DNA of 64,000 nucleotides from Sphaeramia orbicularis. Its lineage: Eukaryota > Chordata > Actinopteri > Kurtiformes > Apogonidae. The translations under genes were made by a program, and so were the position numbers. Shown piece by piece: positions 46,255 to 58,360 of this stretch. The stretch is taken from assembly GCF_902148855.1 (NCBI RefSeq), contig NC_043964.1, positions 6,873,602 to 6,937,601 on the forward strand, given 5' to 3'. Position 1 is the stretch's first letter. The number at the start of each line of letters is the position of its first letter. The notes beneath the pieces are model-generated. The model was not told where the DNA came from. It was given only the letters and a program-made list of their open reading frames with translations, and made no database searches.

Positions 46255-48535
46255 TTAGAAGCCGTGGACTTTGAGCTGCTCCTCCTTGGCCAAACCGACC
46301 TGGAACCGAAAAACAACAACATCCACCCGTTAAAACCACAACAAACACGTACACGGTATTTACTCCTTTTCTGATTCTATTTCACCTATGTTTTTCTTAC
46401 TTAATGAGGTGACAATAAAGACTCTTTGAATCTAAAAACCACTGGATTAAACAAACACATTCAGTCGGTCACTGAACCCAAAACACTCCAAACATATTCA
46501 TCTTTTTTTTTCTTTTTTTAAATCAGAAAATCATTTTTATTCTTCATAGTTTTTTATGCTGATTTATTCTATCTTTTACATATATAAGGCCTGTTTTTTA
46601 TTGGTGCCAAGCCAACTGCATCCAAATGTCATTTTTGATGTAAAATCTGGAATAAAATAATGAAGTCCATCTATATCTATATGTTAGAGTCAAGTTTCAA
46701 CCTCGTATTCAGACACTGGATGTTTATGTCATGATCAATAACTGGACTCTAACTTTTGACCAACATATGCTGAATAATTCCAAATTCAACCTGAAACACA
46801 TTAAATTAGATAATGACGTTTTCATTAAAAATCTACTTAAGGGAATGAAGTAACAGATGACTTTAAATGCAGATATGAATATAATATTATGGATTTATTT
46901 GGGGAAAACACTGGTGTTTACTCTGACCCTAAATGACAGTTTGAATGATCATGATTCAAGTTTCCAAAGTTTTTCAGGAACACGTGGTTGTGACTTTACC
47001 TCAGTGAGGAGCTGGCAGATATTCTTGCGCTGGTCTCCCTGCAGCTGGATCACTTCACCATACTCTGGGTGCTCAATCACTGTCCCATTGCAGGCAAACT
47101 TCTGTAGGAGATAAAACAAACACAAACACAGTCAGTGTCTGTGGCTCAATAGACGGCGTTAAAGTTCCAACACTAGATGTCAGTCACCGCTTCTGTCAAC
47201 TGACTGCTCCCTCACATGGACTCTAACTGATTTGAACATTTTATTGCCTCTTAAGGCTTTAAAACACTTCCCACCTATGTGTTTGAATGTCTGTGACCTG
47301 CTGACCTGCAGGTGGCGCTCTGCCTCCTAACCTTACTGTGAGGTCTGTTTTAGAATCCATCAGTGGATCTGTCCCTTTGTTTAGACAGTGATTGCTATCA
47401 CTGTAAATGAGGGTCACAGCTCCAGGACCGTGAGTACAGATGTGACTGTTCTTTGTCTTGATCTGATCCACTTTGTCCTTACTTCCTCTGCACTCGTTTC
47501 CCTTGGCCTCATTCCCATGTCATGCGCCTCATCTGTGTTTTAGATTCTTCTGTAAAGCTCAGACATTAATCTGTGTCCTGATACTGATCATTCTGAGTTT
47601 CCCCAATAAAATAACCTCCTATCCTGTTGGTCCTCTGATCTACATCTTACCTTCTTGAAGGCCTTGACTAGCTTCTTCTTGTCATAGTCGGCGGAGATGC
47701 CCTGGACAGTGGTGAGGGTCTTCCTGCCGTTCCTCTGTTGGATTCTTATGTGGATGTAGTCCTCTGTCCCGGCTGGGAGGCGGTCATCACCCTTACTTGC
47801 ATCAGCAAAGGGGTCTGAGAGAAACAGGGAGAAAGAGTGAATTCGCAGTGATAAACACCGTGCTCCACTTATTCAAACCAATCCATCCTCCTTTTCATCC
47901 GTCCCGTTGACATCTGGCAGATCTCTCTGAAGGTTCGTATTTCAGACGGACTGCGCAGACGTACGGGCTAAATATACAGCTTAGCAGCTTATTGGAGTCT
48001 GGCACCGATAGTTAGCCACTTAGCATCAGCCAGTCAACACGGGTCGGACTACAAAAACATCAGCATTGACACAAAGAAATATACCGTTACACTTAGACAC
48101 GCTAAGTCAAACACGAAATGTGGACCACAGAGAAAACCATCAGATGATTTGGACGCGGTTCCCGCATCCATCTGACGTCTTTCTTCGCCTGAACAGATGT
48201 GAAGAATAAGCTAACGCGCTGGGAACGACCGCGGCCTAATGGCGGCCGTTTGAACATTAGCAAAGGCCCGCTAGTCGGCTAACTCACAACTGTTCCGTAT
48301 CTTTAACGCGTACATACAACACTACACAACAACGAAACGGAAGCTTCATTCACGAATACATTTCTTTACCCAACAACCGCTGTTCCACACAGTGAAATCC
48401 ACACAGATAAATACTCGACGTAATGCTAAGCTAACTGTTAGCATGTGTCCGTCGCCCTTCCCCCACCGCGGCGTCGCTTCGGCTCGTTTTTTAAAAAGTC
48501 TTACCAAAAGATTGGAGGTTCTGGATAGTGGACAT
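46255..48535 (-). CDS. eif1b: Eukaryotic translation initiation factor 1B
   Basis: Four exons on the minus strand: 48505-48535, 47651-47814, 47000-47101, 46255-46299. All boundaries are GT/AG and phases agree. Together they encode 113 residues, the exact length of vertebrate EIF1/EIF1B. The N-terminus MSTIQNLQSF matches EIF1B rather than EIF1 (MSAIQNLHSF). The SUI1 domain is complete: DPFADASKGDD, YIHIRIQQRNGRKTLTTVQG, DYDKKKLVKAFKKKFACNG, HPEYGEVIQLQGDQRKNI, and the end KEEQLKVHGF. EIF1 binds the 40S subunit near the P site, promotes scanning and enforces AUG selection. This paralogue probably does the same. The promoter region is GC-rich and unmethylated-looking. No disruption is seen. Confidence 0.97.
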
Positions 48536-48640
48536 ACGATAAGATTTGCTTTCCTTTCGGATAATAACTTGGTTAGCGAGCGGTTCGTCGGCTAACTGTG
48601 ACTACTTTTGTCGATCTTCGGCCTTTTCAACAGGGACGAC
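48150..48640 (-). promoter_or_regulatory. eif1b: CpG-rich promoter and first exon region of eif1b
   Basis: CpG dinucleotides are dense here compared with the AT-rich flanks (gcgctgggaacgaccgcggc, ccaccgcggcgtcgcttcgg). The region spans exon 1 and its flanks, as expected of a housekeeping CpG island. No TATA box is apparent upstream of the ATG on the minus strand. Confidence 0.6.
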
Positions 48641-49925
48641 GGGACGCTGGTGTCCGGTTTTCACAGCGCTCACAAAATGGAAACGTACGAGTCCTGGACT
48701 GGAAAACAACCCTTTATGACCCCGCCCCGAAACCAACGCAAGCACGTCGATGACGTAGACATGAGACGGCATCTGTAGCCACGCCCTGATATTTCTCAAC
48801 CTTACTGGAAGAGTGACGTCAATTGACATCATTCGTTCAATTGGAAAATTACAAAAAATATAAAATAATAAATGAGTAACCAAAGAAAGTAATGTATACA
48901 TAAAATGTAATAAAGTACAATTACATTTTTTAAAATAGTAAATAAAGACCATAATATGTAAATGAAACCAAATATAGGAAATAAATTTAAAAAAAAGGTG
49001 GTGGTGGAAGGCTTCACAGGAATGCACAGAAATGAACACAATTAAATAAAAGTAACTTAATAAATAAAATAAACCATAATCCAGAGAGACAAAGGCAAAA
49101 CAAAACAGAACAGCTTAATACAAAAGAAACCAAAACTATTTTCTATATGTATAGGGTATTTTTTTTATCCTGTATTAAATTTTTGTAAAGAAATATGTTG
49201 TAATGCACATACAATGAATATTACTAACTTAAAAGTCAACTTATTCATTTTTCAGGCCTGTTAAGTCATTTAATGCACTACTCTTTATGTAGATTTCATA
49301 CAGATTTAAGACCTTTTTAAAACTGCTTAAAACAGAATTTAATGCCCATTTCACACCCACAGTGGCAAATATTTGCGAATTCTAGAATTTATTTCACCAA
49401 GGGCAAAGTTAGCGATAAGTGGTCCTAATTTAAGCATAAATTATCGGGTGGAATTGAGTCAACTAATGTTACCGTCTTTGCAGTTTGGACATTAAACAGA
49501 CACATTTAAACACAACACAGAGAACAGGTTTATGGAAACATAAGACCTACCACATCAAATTTAATACCTTTAGGGATGATTGTAAATTCAAGACTTTTTG
49601 GGCCCAGTGGGAACCCTGTTTATTTCATATGATGTCAAACAGGTGAACGTCATCAGATGTAAATTAGAAAACATCTTCAATCACATTCTTCTGAAAGACC
49701 TTAAAACACTAAAAAAAACCTTAATGTTACAGAAAAGTTGTATTAAAACTGAATTAATTTCAATTCTACAAGAAATGAGTTATATTACAGCTTTATGAAT
49801 AACAAACAAAACATGTAATGACCAGTATTTCATGTCCAACAGGAACACATTCAAAACAAATTGATTAAATCGTTTCCTTGTTGATGACGTGTTTAGAAAA
49901 GAAAAGCCATGAGACCAGACTTAGA
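48641..49925. other. Intergenic between eif1b and srsf2; no recognised feature
   Basis: AT-rich sequence. The minus-strand frame of 145 residues over 48602-49039 runs from repeat-like AT sequence into the eif1b 5' region and has no domain signature. The eif1b 5' end and the srsf2 3' end face each other here. Confidence 0.5.
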
Positions 49926-50192
49926 GAAAACAGCACATCTTTAATCAAAGTCACGTCTACCTGGACCGAACGGGGAACATTTGACTGTACTGTACACAGG
50001 TGAGCCTGTAGCGAGCTGGCGTTCACAGGTGCATTGTGGGTGAAAACTGGATACAGGCCACGTTAACAGCTAACCAGCAACACTCAACTGCTACACAACT
50101 GCGCCTAGTGCACAAAAAAGACACACAGGCAGAGTTAGAGCCCAAAGAGACGCAAAAAAAAAAAGAAAAACACAACAGAAACAGATTTAAAG

Positions 50193-50996
50193 CAGGGCTG
50201 TCAAACATACGGCCCGTGGGCCAAAAAACGGTTGCCAAGGGGTCCGATCCAGCCCCTGGAGGAAATTACACTGAAGATATTAAGCATTTTAGTTCAGATT
50301 CCACATTCAGACCATAACAGAATAACCTGGAAATAATGTCAAAGTGTGTAAATAGTGTAAAAAAGTAAAATGACATGAAAATGTTTAAATTTACAAACTA
50401 TCTTTTCACATAAAATATGAATAACCTGAACAAATATGAACCTGAAATGTCTTAGAAGAAATAAGTCACATTTTATTGTTTAGTTGATATTTCTCAAATT
50501 TTGTGCATGTTTTTTTCCTTGTTTATTTTGTGAATGTTTTTTTTTTTTGCTCAAATTTTTGTGAATATTTAAAATTAATTATGTTATTATTTTTCTGTTC
50601 CAGCCTATTTTAGATCCTATCAGGCTGTGAATAAAAAATGTGAATAACCTGAACAAATATGAACCTGAAATATCTTCATATAAATCAGTGTAATTGGACC
50701 AATATCTCATCTGTCATTAAATGTAGATCCACTGTACGTTAGAATGATCATGTGGAAACGATAAACTGAGGTAAAATATTGGTAAAATTACAGATTTTTT
50801 AAAAATAAATTTCAGGTTGTACACATTATTCAAAATTTTTAAAGGATCGTTTGTAAATGTAATTGTACTTTTTTTCCACTCAAAGTTTGTATTTGTCATT
50901 ATTTATGGGTTGTTGTTTGTTTTACTGGTTCTGATCCACTTTAGATCAGATTGGACTGAATGTGGAACCTGAACATACATGAGTTTGATATCCCTC
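50193..50996 (-). mobile_element. hAT-like family A element in the srsf2 3' region
   Basis: It starts cagggctgtcaaacatacgg and ends gagtttgatatccctc. The flanks atttaaag (50185-50192) and atttacag (50997-51004) agree at 7 of 8 bases. It lies within the presumed last srsf2 exon or just beyond its stop-distal part. Confidence 0.85.
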
Positions 50997-51844
50997 ATTT
51001 ACAGAGATGATGGAAACAGAAAAACATTTGACTGTTTACAGATAAATGACATGAAGACTGAGGTTTGAATGAGTTGATATAAAAAATAACAATAATAATA
51101 GCCTCAGATTGTTGCCTTTACTGTCGGTTTGTCTCCCTGGATGAAAACTCCACATTAGAACTGATTTAATGTTTAATGTGATTCAATATCAGCTCCACCG
51201 TATGAACATGTTCAGGTTTACAGATAAAAACCAAAGGTTAAACTGAGGAGAAAAGAAGAGGATCCAATAAAAACAGACGGGTGTTGATAAAACAGGTTCA
51301 GGTTACAAAAGTCAAATTAAAGCAAAAGAACAGAACGAAAACGAAAAACATCAGAACAGAGACCTGAACCAGAACAAGATGAGGAAGACAACAGTGACCT
51401 TTACTGAGGCTCAGGTCGGCGCCAGGATGGGACGGCGGTGGCGGCGACAGCGATGACAGCGTCCTCCGCCTGAAAACTGACAGAAGACACAGTTAGTCAA
51501 AGACAAACACACACAAATGTGATTTAACTGCAGATAATGGAGTCGTATCAGTTAAAAACCTCAAGTCTCTTTTCATTGACTGTAACCCTTTAGGACCCAT
51601 AGAACCACACAGAACCTCAAAGAACCACATAGAACTTCACAGAACCAGTTCACAGCTGATCCAGATTCCATCTTATAACCATTTAATTACAATTACACTG
51701 AATACTTCTGTACACATATCTACATTCTAATACTGGAAGGTGTCAGAGCGTCTGTGTGTGTTTAAAGGTGCGGGAGACTTTCGTGACCAATTTTTTGTTG
51801 TATCCTCAGTATCATGAATCTGTAAGTCTTTCTGTGATTACTCA

Positions 51845-52290
51845 CCTGAATCTCTTGCGTTATGGTGAACAGTTTCTTAGTGTCATCCACTATAAACAGT
51901 CCATGTGTTTACAAACAGAGTCGGGAGGTAACTCGGGCATCTTAGGAATTTTGTTGCGACGTGCATTGTGGGAAGCGAAGGCTCACACAGCTGCCTGAGA
52001 CACGACGTGGAAACGGCAGGAGCTCCCTTCCCTCTATGCATATTCCTCCAGCCATTTCTGCGTTTCAGCAGTGTCCGCGTTGTGTTTGTTTCATCCATAT
52101 AATATCATATGGTTGTACTACCACTGCCGCTGCAGGTGGCGGCGCTAACCTCCCTTTCCCACAATGCACGTTGTGACCAAACTCCGAAGATGCCCAAATT
52201 CCCTCCCGGCTCTGTTTGTAAACACATGGACTGTTTATGGTGGATGGAACTAAGAAACTGGTCACCATAATGCAAGAGATTCATGTTGTT
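51845..52290. mobile_element. Long inverted-repeat (fold-back) element in the srsf2 3'UTR intron
   Basis: Bases about 51850-51945 (tgaatctcttgcgttatggt, cagtccatgtgtttacaaac, cgggcatctt) are the near-complement of about 52188-52285 (aagatgcccaaattccctcc, gtttgtaaacacatggactg, accataatgcaagagattca). The arms are about 95-100 bases and separated by about 240 bases. Within the loop 'gcattgtgggaagcgaagg' and 'ccctttcccacaatgc' are also complementary. It has no coding capacity. It is probably a MITE, and its transcript would form a stable stem. Confidence 0.8.
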
Positions 52291-52541
52291 CATGGAGTGG
52301 GGTAAATGGGGTGGTGCAGTGCGGGCCACATGTGCCTCAGAATGGGTAAAGTGAAACTTCACAGGCGTTACCTATTCCTCTACATCTCTTGCTGTTGTGA
52401 AGCTCATTTACCTTTACCATTTTTGGACATTTGCCCCCCCCCCCCCCCATTCACTTAAATGGAACAACTGCAACAATAATTTTCCCTGGAATTAATCAAG
52501 TATTCTGGTTGTGATTCAGGTTCTGGTGGACCGTCCTCACC

Positions 52542-54347
52542 TCACTGATCCTCGTCTCTATGGGGACTCTCCTCCGTTCTCTGCTGCCGACTTGGGGGGC
52601 TTTTCGATCTGGACCTGGACCCTCTTTTGGAGGAAGGCGTGCGACTCCTGGACCTGGACTTGGACCGTGATCTGGATCTGGAACGGGACTGGGACTTAGC
52701 CTTGGTCTTCTTGTTTCTGGGAGAACGGGACTTGGACCGGGAGTAGGATCTGGACCTGGACCTGCTGTAGCGGGACCGGCTCCGGGACCTGGACCGGCTC
52801 CTGGACCTGGACCGGCTGCGTCTGCGGTGTCTCGGGCTGGGAGAAGAACTGAACCGGTTCAGAGGATCGGTTAAGACCACATACATGTGCACGCTCAAAT
52901 GTACGAAGTCAGAACCACAAACATGAGGGTTTAACGGAACATTTGGATCCAAACGATCAAAACAATCATATGATTCCAACCGTTTATTAGAAATGATCAG
53001 ATCAGATTTAATGTGTTCATTTAATCAGATGAATTTAGAACAAATGAAAGTTCTGTTGATCTGATGACTTTCATCAGTATGATTAAGTTAATTTAATGAG
53101 CGTTAAATCTGTGAACAGTTTATTAAGTCTACACGAGGCCATAAACAGAGATTAATTATTTGTTTCATTTAAGCCCAACTGCAGATGGAAAACTAATGTA
53201 TCAGTGAAGTAAAGGATTTCATTCAGTTATTATCATTAAATTTGTGATTTGCTTAGTTCTCTTCAGGTCATGAAACTAACACTAATTTTGTATTTAATTT
53301 AAGACGAATTACAGAATCCACAGCTCATTTGCAAAACATCTAACTTTGTTGAATAAGAGGCTGATTCAGTAATAATTCATTAATAAAGACGGATTGTTTA
53401 GTTCTTCACTGGCGTTTGAGTCCATACAACACTGACTAATCCATTATTTATTCTGTTTCATTTCAGCCGAACTGCAGAGGATGCACTGATGTTTGCAAAA
53501 CATCTAATTTTGTTGACCAAGTAACAGATTGTTTTCAGTAATCAGCTCTAAATGTGTGAATTGTTTAGTTCTTCAGTGGAGTCTGGTGTCTGCATGTTTA
53601 CACGGTCCACAAAAGGCCATGAAACTCATTAAAGACACACGTTTTTTTTTTTATTTATTTAAAGCCTAAATATAAAATATACTCTGATGTTTGTAAAGCA
53701 TTCATTATTATGTATTTATTATTTACGTGTTATTTACGCGTTTAATTAATGAGCTTAAACGTATGATCCGTTTAGGAGGCTGGTCACGTGGTTCACAAAA
53801 GGCCTTTAAACTCACACTGAATGATTATTTGTTGTATTTAATTTACGACGAATTGCAGAGAATAAGTCAATAATCTGTAAAACTTCTCATTTCGCGCATA
53901 AATGTCGGATTTCCGCGGATATTCGCCACTAAACGGGGAATGGTCTGGTTCTTCTATGGAGTCTGGGCTCCGGCCTGCTCACCTTCGGCTCCTCCGGCCG
54001 TACCCTCCGGACCTCCGGGTGCCCCCGCCTCCTCTCCGGCCCCCGCCGTAGTGGGAGTCCGGGGGTCTTCCGTATCGGGCCATCTGGACCCGCAGCTCCC
54101 GTCCGTCCAGCAGGGCTCCGTCCATGGCGTCCATCGCGTCCTCCGCGTCCCGCTTGTCGTGGAAGCGGACGAAGGCGAAGCCGCGGCTCTCCTTGGTGTA
54201 CCGGTCCCGGGGGATGTACACGTCCCCCACCCGGCCGTACTTCTCGAACACCCGGCGTAGGGTCTCGGGCGCCGTGCGGTACGTCAGGTTGTCCACTTTC
54301 AGGGAAGTCATGCCGTCGACGTCCGGCGGAGGCCTACCGTAACTCAT
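52542..54347 (-). CDS. srsf2: Serine/arginine-rich splicing factor 2 (SC35)
   Basis: There are two coding exons: 53983-54347 and 52542-52848 (donor gtgagc, acceptor ggttcag), giving about 223 residues. Exon 1 begins [20 protein letters not shown] and holds the RRM (about residues 14-92), with RNP2 (LKVDNL) and RNP1 (RGFAFVRF) intact and the DRYTKES and [13 protein letters not shown] landmarks of SRSF2. A glycine-rich hinge ([17 protein letters not shown]) follows. Exon 2 encodes the RS domain with long arginine-serine dipeptide runs. SRSF2 binds exonic splicing enhancers and recruits U1 and U2 components in nuclear speckles. The C-terminus ([14 protein letters not shown]) is more acidic and differs from the mammalian end. 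Fish carry srsf2a and srsf2b, and I cannot say which this is. Confidence 0.96.
52849..53982. repeat. srsf2 intron 1, largely built of degenerate tandem units
   Basis: At least five degenerate units of about 150-200 bases can be followed from about 53085 to 53975. Anchors are ttagttctcttcaggtcatg (53255), tagttcttcactggcgtttg (53400), tagttcttcagtggagtctg (53568), tttaggaggctggtcacgtg (53772) and ggttcttctatggagtctgg (53947). A second conserved block (ttaatttaagacgaattac, catttcagccgaactgcag, aatttacgacgaattgcag) follows each anchor. The last unit abuts the exon 1 donor. Confidence 0.65.
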
Positions 54348-54560
54348 GGCGGCTCACGTCGGAAAAAAACACACCCGGACGACCGTGGTTAAAGTCCGCA
54401 GACGCAGGTTCGGTGCGGTGGTGTAGAGCCGCGTTTCCGTCGAAGAACCCGGAACAAAGAACCGCCAAGAACCGCACAAAACCCGCTCAACTGCGCAGAA
54501 ACCCGCTCTACTGCGCCAAAGCGGACACACAGTTTTCTTCTTCTTCTGCGGAAACTCAAC
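53930..54560 (-). promoter_or_regulatory. srsf2: CpG island over srsf2 exon 1 and promoter
   Basis: CpG-dense sequence (gtaccggtcccgggggatgt, ccggacgaccgtggttaaag) spans exon 1 and about 200 bases upstream of the ATG. No other gene starts on the opposite strand here, although the mammalian locus is bidirectional. Confidence 0.6.
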
Positions 54561-54985
54561 TTGTGCCTTTGATCCTACGAATTAGCATTAGCGCCCCCTG
54601 GTGTCCCGGTGGAATAACACCCTGAACACACAGTCAACAGGCCCAGGACGGGTGGATGGATGAGGAGGATTCAGCTGGAGAAGGACATGAAGGGTAAGGC
54701 AGAACATGTGAAATAAATAAACAAATAAACAAACAAACAAATAAATTAATAAATGAATAAGCCACAAAATGTGAAAAACAAGACAGAAAAAAAAAATCCC
54801 ATAAAAGATGTAGCAAGATGAAACCTGACAGAGACCTGAGGCGCAAATCTGAGACTGGATTCATCTGGACCTGAACCTCTTGGACCCAAACCTCCAGGAC
54901 CTGAACCTCCAGGACCCGAACCATGTGGGTGGGGCTGCGGTTCACACATACAGTCACTTACGCTGATGTGAAACAAAACTGAAAC
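54561..54985. other. Intergenic with short simple repeats
   Basis: It includes (aaat/aaac)n at about 54712-54760 and three degenerate 'acctgaacctccaggaccc' units at 54860-54920. No gene is seen. Confidence 0.5.
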
Positions 54986-54993
54986 TGAACATA

Positions 54994-55182
54994 CACTACA
55001 AACAAAAAGTTAAGGATATTTTAAAATTTTTGGCCTATTTTTTCTAGTTGGGATTCTTGCACAGCGCTTTTTGCATTTTTGTGTGGGAACTGAATTGAAA
55101 CATTTTTTTAATGACCAGACATGTCAAAAATGACCCAAAAAAATGACAAAAAAAATAATTTCCTTAACTTTTTTTTGTAGTG
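54994..55182. mobile_element. Mariner-like MITE, 189 bp, TA target site
   Basis: The ends are cactacaaacaaaaagttaa and ttaacttttttttgtagtg, an inverted repeat of about 25 bases, with TA on each side (54992-54993 and 55183-55184). There is no coding capacity. The TA duplication and terminus composition fit the Tc1/mariner superfamily. Confidence 0.85.
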
Positions 55183-55184
55183 TA

Positions 55185-55834
55185 CTTTCAATGTCCAATT
55201 CCTGACTTCTATTCCTCTATTCTACAGCAGATCTGATAAGAAATTTTCACACCTTCTTTCCTGTATCCACTGGACCCCCCCCCCCCCCCCCCCCCCAACA
55301 CCAACAACACACATACTGCTCTATGGACCCCCCACAAATGCTGGGCCCCATGAATTTGCGCTCCAGATAATAACCTTCCAACGTCCAAACTGGTTTGAAT
55401 TCCACCTGTAAAAACACTCGACTTGTGCTGAAAATAACATTTTATTGGTCATAAAAACAGGCAGATTCAACCTCCAGGTGCAACATTCAAGTATAAAATC
55501 ACCTTCGTGGTTCACATGCACGTCCCTTATTTCATCCTTCCACTGATCGATTCGGCTTCACCTTTATTCAAACTTCAGCTTCTGTTTCAACAACAATAAA
55601 TTAACCGCAGAAAATCGACATAGAATCCAATGAAAACACAAAAATACAGCATCACAGAGTCCGTTTCCCCCCCAAAACGGGGGTCTTTAGGCCCGTTTTC
55701 AGACGTTCAGAGAAAGAAAAAGAAAATAAAAACCAGCAGAATGAACCGACGTTTGGCATCAACGCACAGTTTTACATAAAAAAAAAAAAAAAAAAAACTC
55801 CAACTGAAAGGAAATAGATCAATGTTGTTAAAAC
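55185..55834. other. Intergenic; poly-C tract, no gene recognised
   Basis: A (c)n run of over 20 bases lies at about 55276-55296. A minus-strand AATAAA (as tttatt at about 55441) could mark a transcript end, but no exon could be tied to it. Confidence 0.45.
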
Positions 55835-57035
55835 CAGGTGAGTTCAGGTTCCACATTCAGACCAATATGATATAAAGTAAAAATAATTATACAATAAGCT
55901 ATAAATAATGACAAATACAAACTTTTATCTGTGTTTTAGTGCAAAAATAACTTAGGAGTAACTTAACATGAAATTATGAAAATATTTACATTTACAAACC
56001 ATCTTTTCACACAGAAACGTGAATAACCTGAAAAAAACCTTAAATTTCTTTTTTTTTTTTTAAATCAGCGTAATTGTACCAATATTCTGCCTCAGTTATA
56101 ATTAACACGTTTATTACAGATTAGATCTACAAAGGCACTAAACATTTAATAACAGAGAATATTAGTACAATTACATTCAATTTTCTTTAGAGATTTCAGG
56201 TTGTTCATATTTGTTTAGATTCATTTTATTGTTAAAGGAGAGTTTGTCGGTGTTTCCATGGTAACTATGGAGCCTCTGAACGTCCAAATATGGTCATATC
56301 TGATGACCATGAAAAGATGAAGAACTATATTTACACCAATTATTTCCATGTATTGATCAGATTAGTGGATCACAGGTATTAAACAGTTTAGATCAGTAGA
56401 TGGTTTTGGTTTTTGAGGGTTCACTGAAGAAATCCTGGATGGTATGAAACTATCAACTCTCTTCATTTTTCAACTATTTTGCTGATTTTCTCTTCACTTT
56501 TAGAATGATTTGTTCACTTTTATGCCATATTTCAAAGTTTTTTTGGTTCTTTTTGCTTATTCTCATTTTTCATGTTTTTGTACATTTTATCCTATGAATT
56601 ATTGAGGTAAAATTATATTTTACACCAATTATTGACATGGATTGATAGGATTAGTGGTTCTAAAGTTATTAAACAGTTTAGATCAGTAGATGGTTTTGGT
56701 CACTGGTGTACATTTGGGTCTTTAAGGGTTAATAACAGACAGAATATCAGTCCAATTACACTGATTTATATGAAGACATTTCAGATTATTCACATTTTTT
56801 AAAGGATAGTTTAAAAAAAATAGGATGTAATTCTACTTTTTTTCACTAAAACCAGTAGAAAAATGTGAATTTGTCATATTTATAGGTTTATAGGTTCTTA
56901 TATAATTATTTTACTTCAGATCATATTGGTCTGAATGTGGAACCTGAACTAAAATCATTAATTGTTAAATTCTTCAGTGTCATTTTTACGCTTCGGGCCG
57001 GTTCTGGCTCAGGGGCCATATGTTGGACACCCCTG
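55835..57035 (+). mobile_element. hAT-like family A element containing a dispersed repeat
   Basis: It starts caggtgagttcaggttccac and ends tgttggacacccctg. The flanks gttaaaac and gtctaaat agree only partly. A block at about 56240-56420 (gtttccatggtaactatgg, aaaagatgaagaactat) is the inverted match of 43310-43640. A second partial copy lies at 56600-56720, showing a nested insertion and duplication. Confidence 0.75.
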
Positions 57036-57221
57036 GTCTAAATCTTTTGTTCGTTGGTTTTTTACAACGTCGAGCAGCAACAAACAGAAAAGTCAGAGAA
57101 TGTAAGATGTTGTGCTGACTAAACCCAGTTACAGTTTCTATGACAGAGAAAAGAAACCCAGAGATCAAAAGTCGACAAGACGCCGAAAAATAAAGAATTC
57201 ACATGAAGCTTCAGTTTCTAC

Positions 57222-58360
57222 GACGGTGTTTTAGGGCCGTGTACGAAAATAAAAACACTGTCACTACGAGAAAAAAGTTGAAAAATATTGAGATAAAACC
57301 CATAATTTAATGAGAATAAAGTTAAATACAAAAAGAGTCAGAATTTTACCAGAATAAAGTCGCAATTTTATGAGAATAAAGTCACAGTTAGAAAAAAACT
57401 CAGAATTTAACGAAAATGTCATACTTTTGTGAGATTAAAGTCATAATATTCGAGAATAAAGCCATAATTGTACAAGGATAAGTCGTCATATTTCGAGAAT
57501 AAAGTTGTAATATTGGGAGAATAAAGTCGTAGTTTAGAAAAAAAAAAAATCATAATTTAACGAAAATGTTGTACGTTTATGAGATTAAAGTCGTCATATT
57601 TCGAGATTAAAGCCATAATATTATGAGAAAAACGTCTTAATTTAAAAACAGGTGGAAAAATATCATAATTTAGGAGAACAAAGTCGTAATATGAGAATAA
57701 AGTCGTAATTTAAAAAAAAAAAAATCATAATTTAACAAAAATGTCATACTTTTATGAGATTAATGTTGTTATATTTGAGAATAAAGCCAATATTACAAGA
57801 ATAATGTAATTCAAAAACAGGCGGGAAAAAAATCCTAATTTCCCAGAATAAAGTTGTACTCACTAGTCACATAATGTAGAATTTGGAACATTTTGTGAGG
57901 TTCTACTTTCTTTTGGGGTTTACACACAAAGGCCAAATACTGAGCCTATTAGCCCCACCCACTAAATACTGAGCCTATTAGCCCCGCCCACCATCAACAC
58001 ATTAGCATTAGTCGTCCACTGGAACAGAAGTGAAAGTTGCTGCTTTGCTTGTTGCGTTCGCTGTAACTGGAAACTCTGTCATCAACAAGGATTAAGGGTT
58101 ACAATTTATAAATTATGACTTCTTAATTGCACTATTGTGAAATTATTCTTGAAATATTACAGCTTTAATCTCATAAAAGTACAACATTATTTTCGTTAAG
58201 TTTTTTTTTTTTAAACTATGACTTCATTCTCATACAATTATGACTCTTTTGTATTTGCTTTATTCTCATAAAATTCCGGGTTTTTTCTCGATATTTTACG
58301 ACTTTATTCTTGCAGTGACAGTGTTTTTATTTTCTTATATAATCCCTAAAACATCGTCGT
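57222..58360. mobile_element. Inverted-repeat element made of 'gagaataaagtcgtaat' units
   Basis: The left end (gtgttttagggccgtgtacg, then gaaaataaaaacactgtcac) and the right end (gacagtgtttttattttctt, then ccctaaaacatcgtcg) are inverted copies. Between them are many degenerate units of 'gagaataaagtcgtaattt', in one orientation on the left (57270-57860) and the opposite on the right (58120-58330). The flanks cagtttct and tagtttcc agree at 6 of 8 bases. A unique central part (57900-58100) holds two copies of aatactgagcctattagccc. Confidence 0.75.

Larger units (their letters stand above)
49940..52541 (-). other. srsf2: srsf2 3' untranslated region with at least one intron
   Basis: Directly after the stop, cagtga|ggtgagg provides a donor (gtgagg at about 52532-52537). 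An acceptor tctgtcag occurs near 51479-51486 on the minus strand, followed by a GC-rich exon-like stretch to about 51400. A 3'UTR intron is a known feature of vertebrate SRSF2, where its splicing drives autoregulation through nonsense-mediated decay. A candidate ATTAAA poly(A) signal is at 49940-49945. The region also holds transposons (50193-50996 and 51845-52290). Confidence 0.55.

Noticed and set aside
48602-49039. 145-residue minus-strand frame upstream of eif1b
   Set aside because: It overlaps the eif1b 5' flank, has AT-driven composition and no domain similarity.
53940-54342. Plus-strand frames over srsf2 exon 1
   Set aside because: Antisense of the GC-rich RRM exon; the minus strand encodes the recognisable protein.
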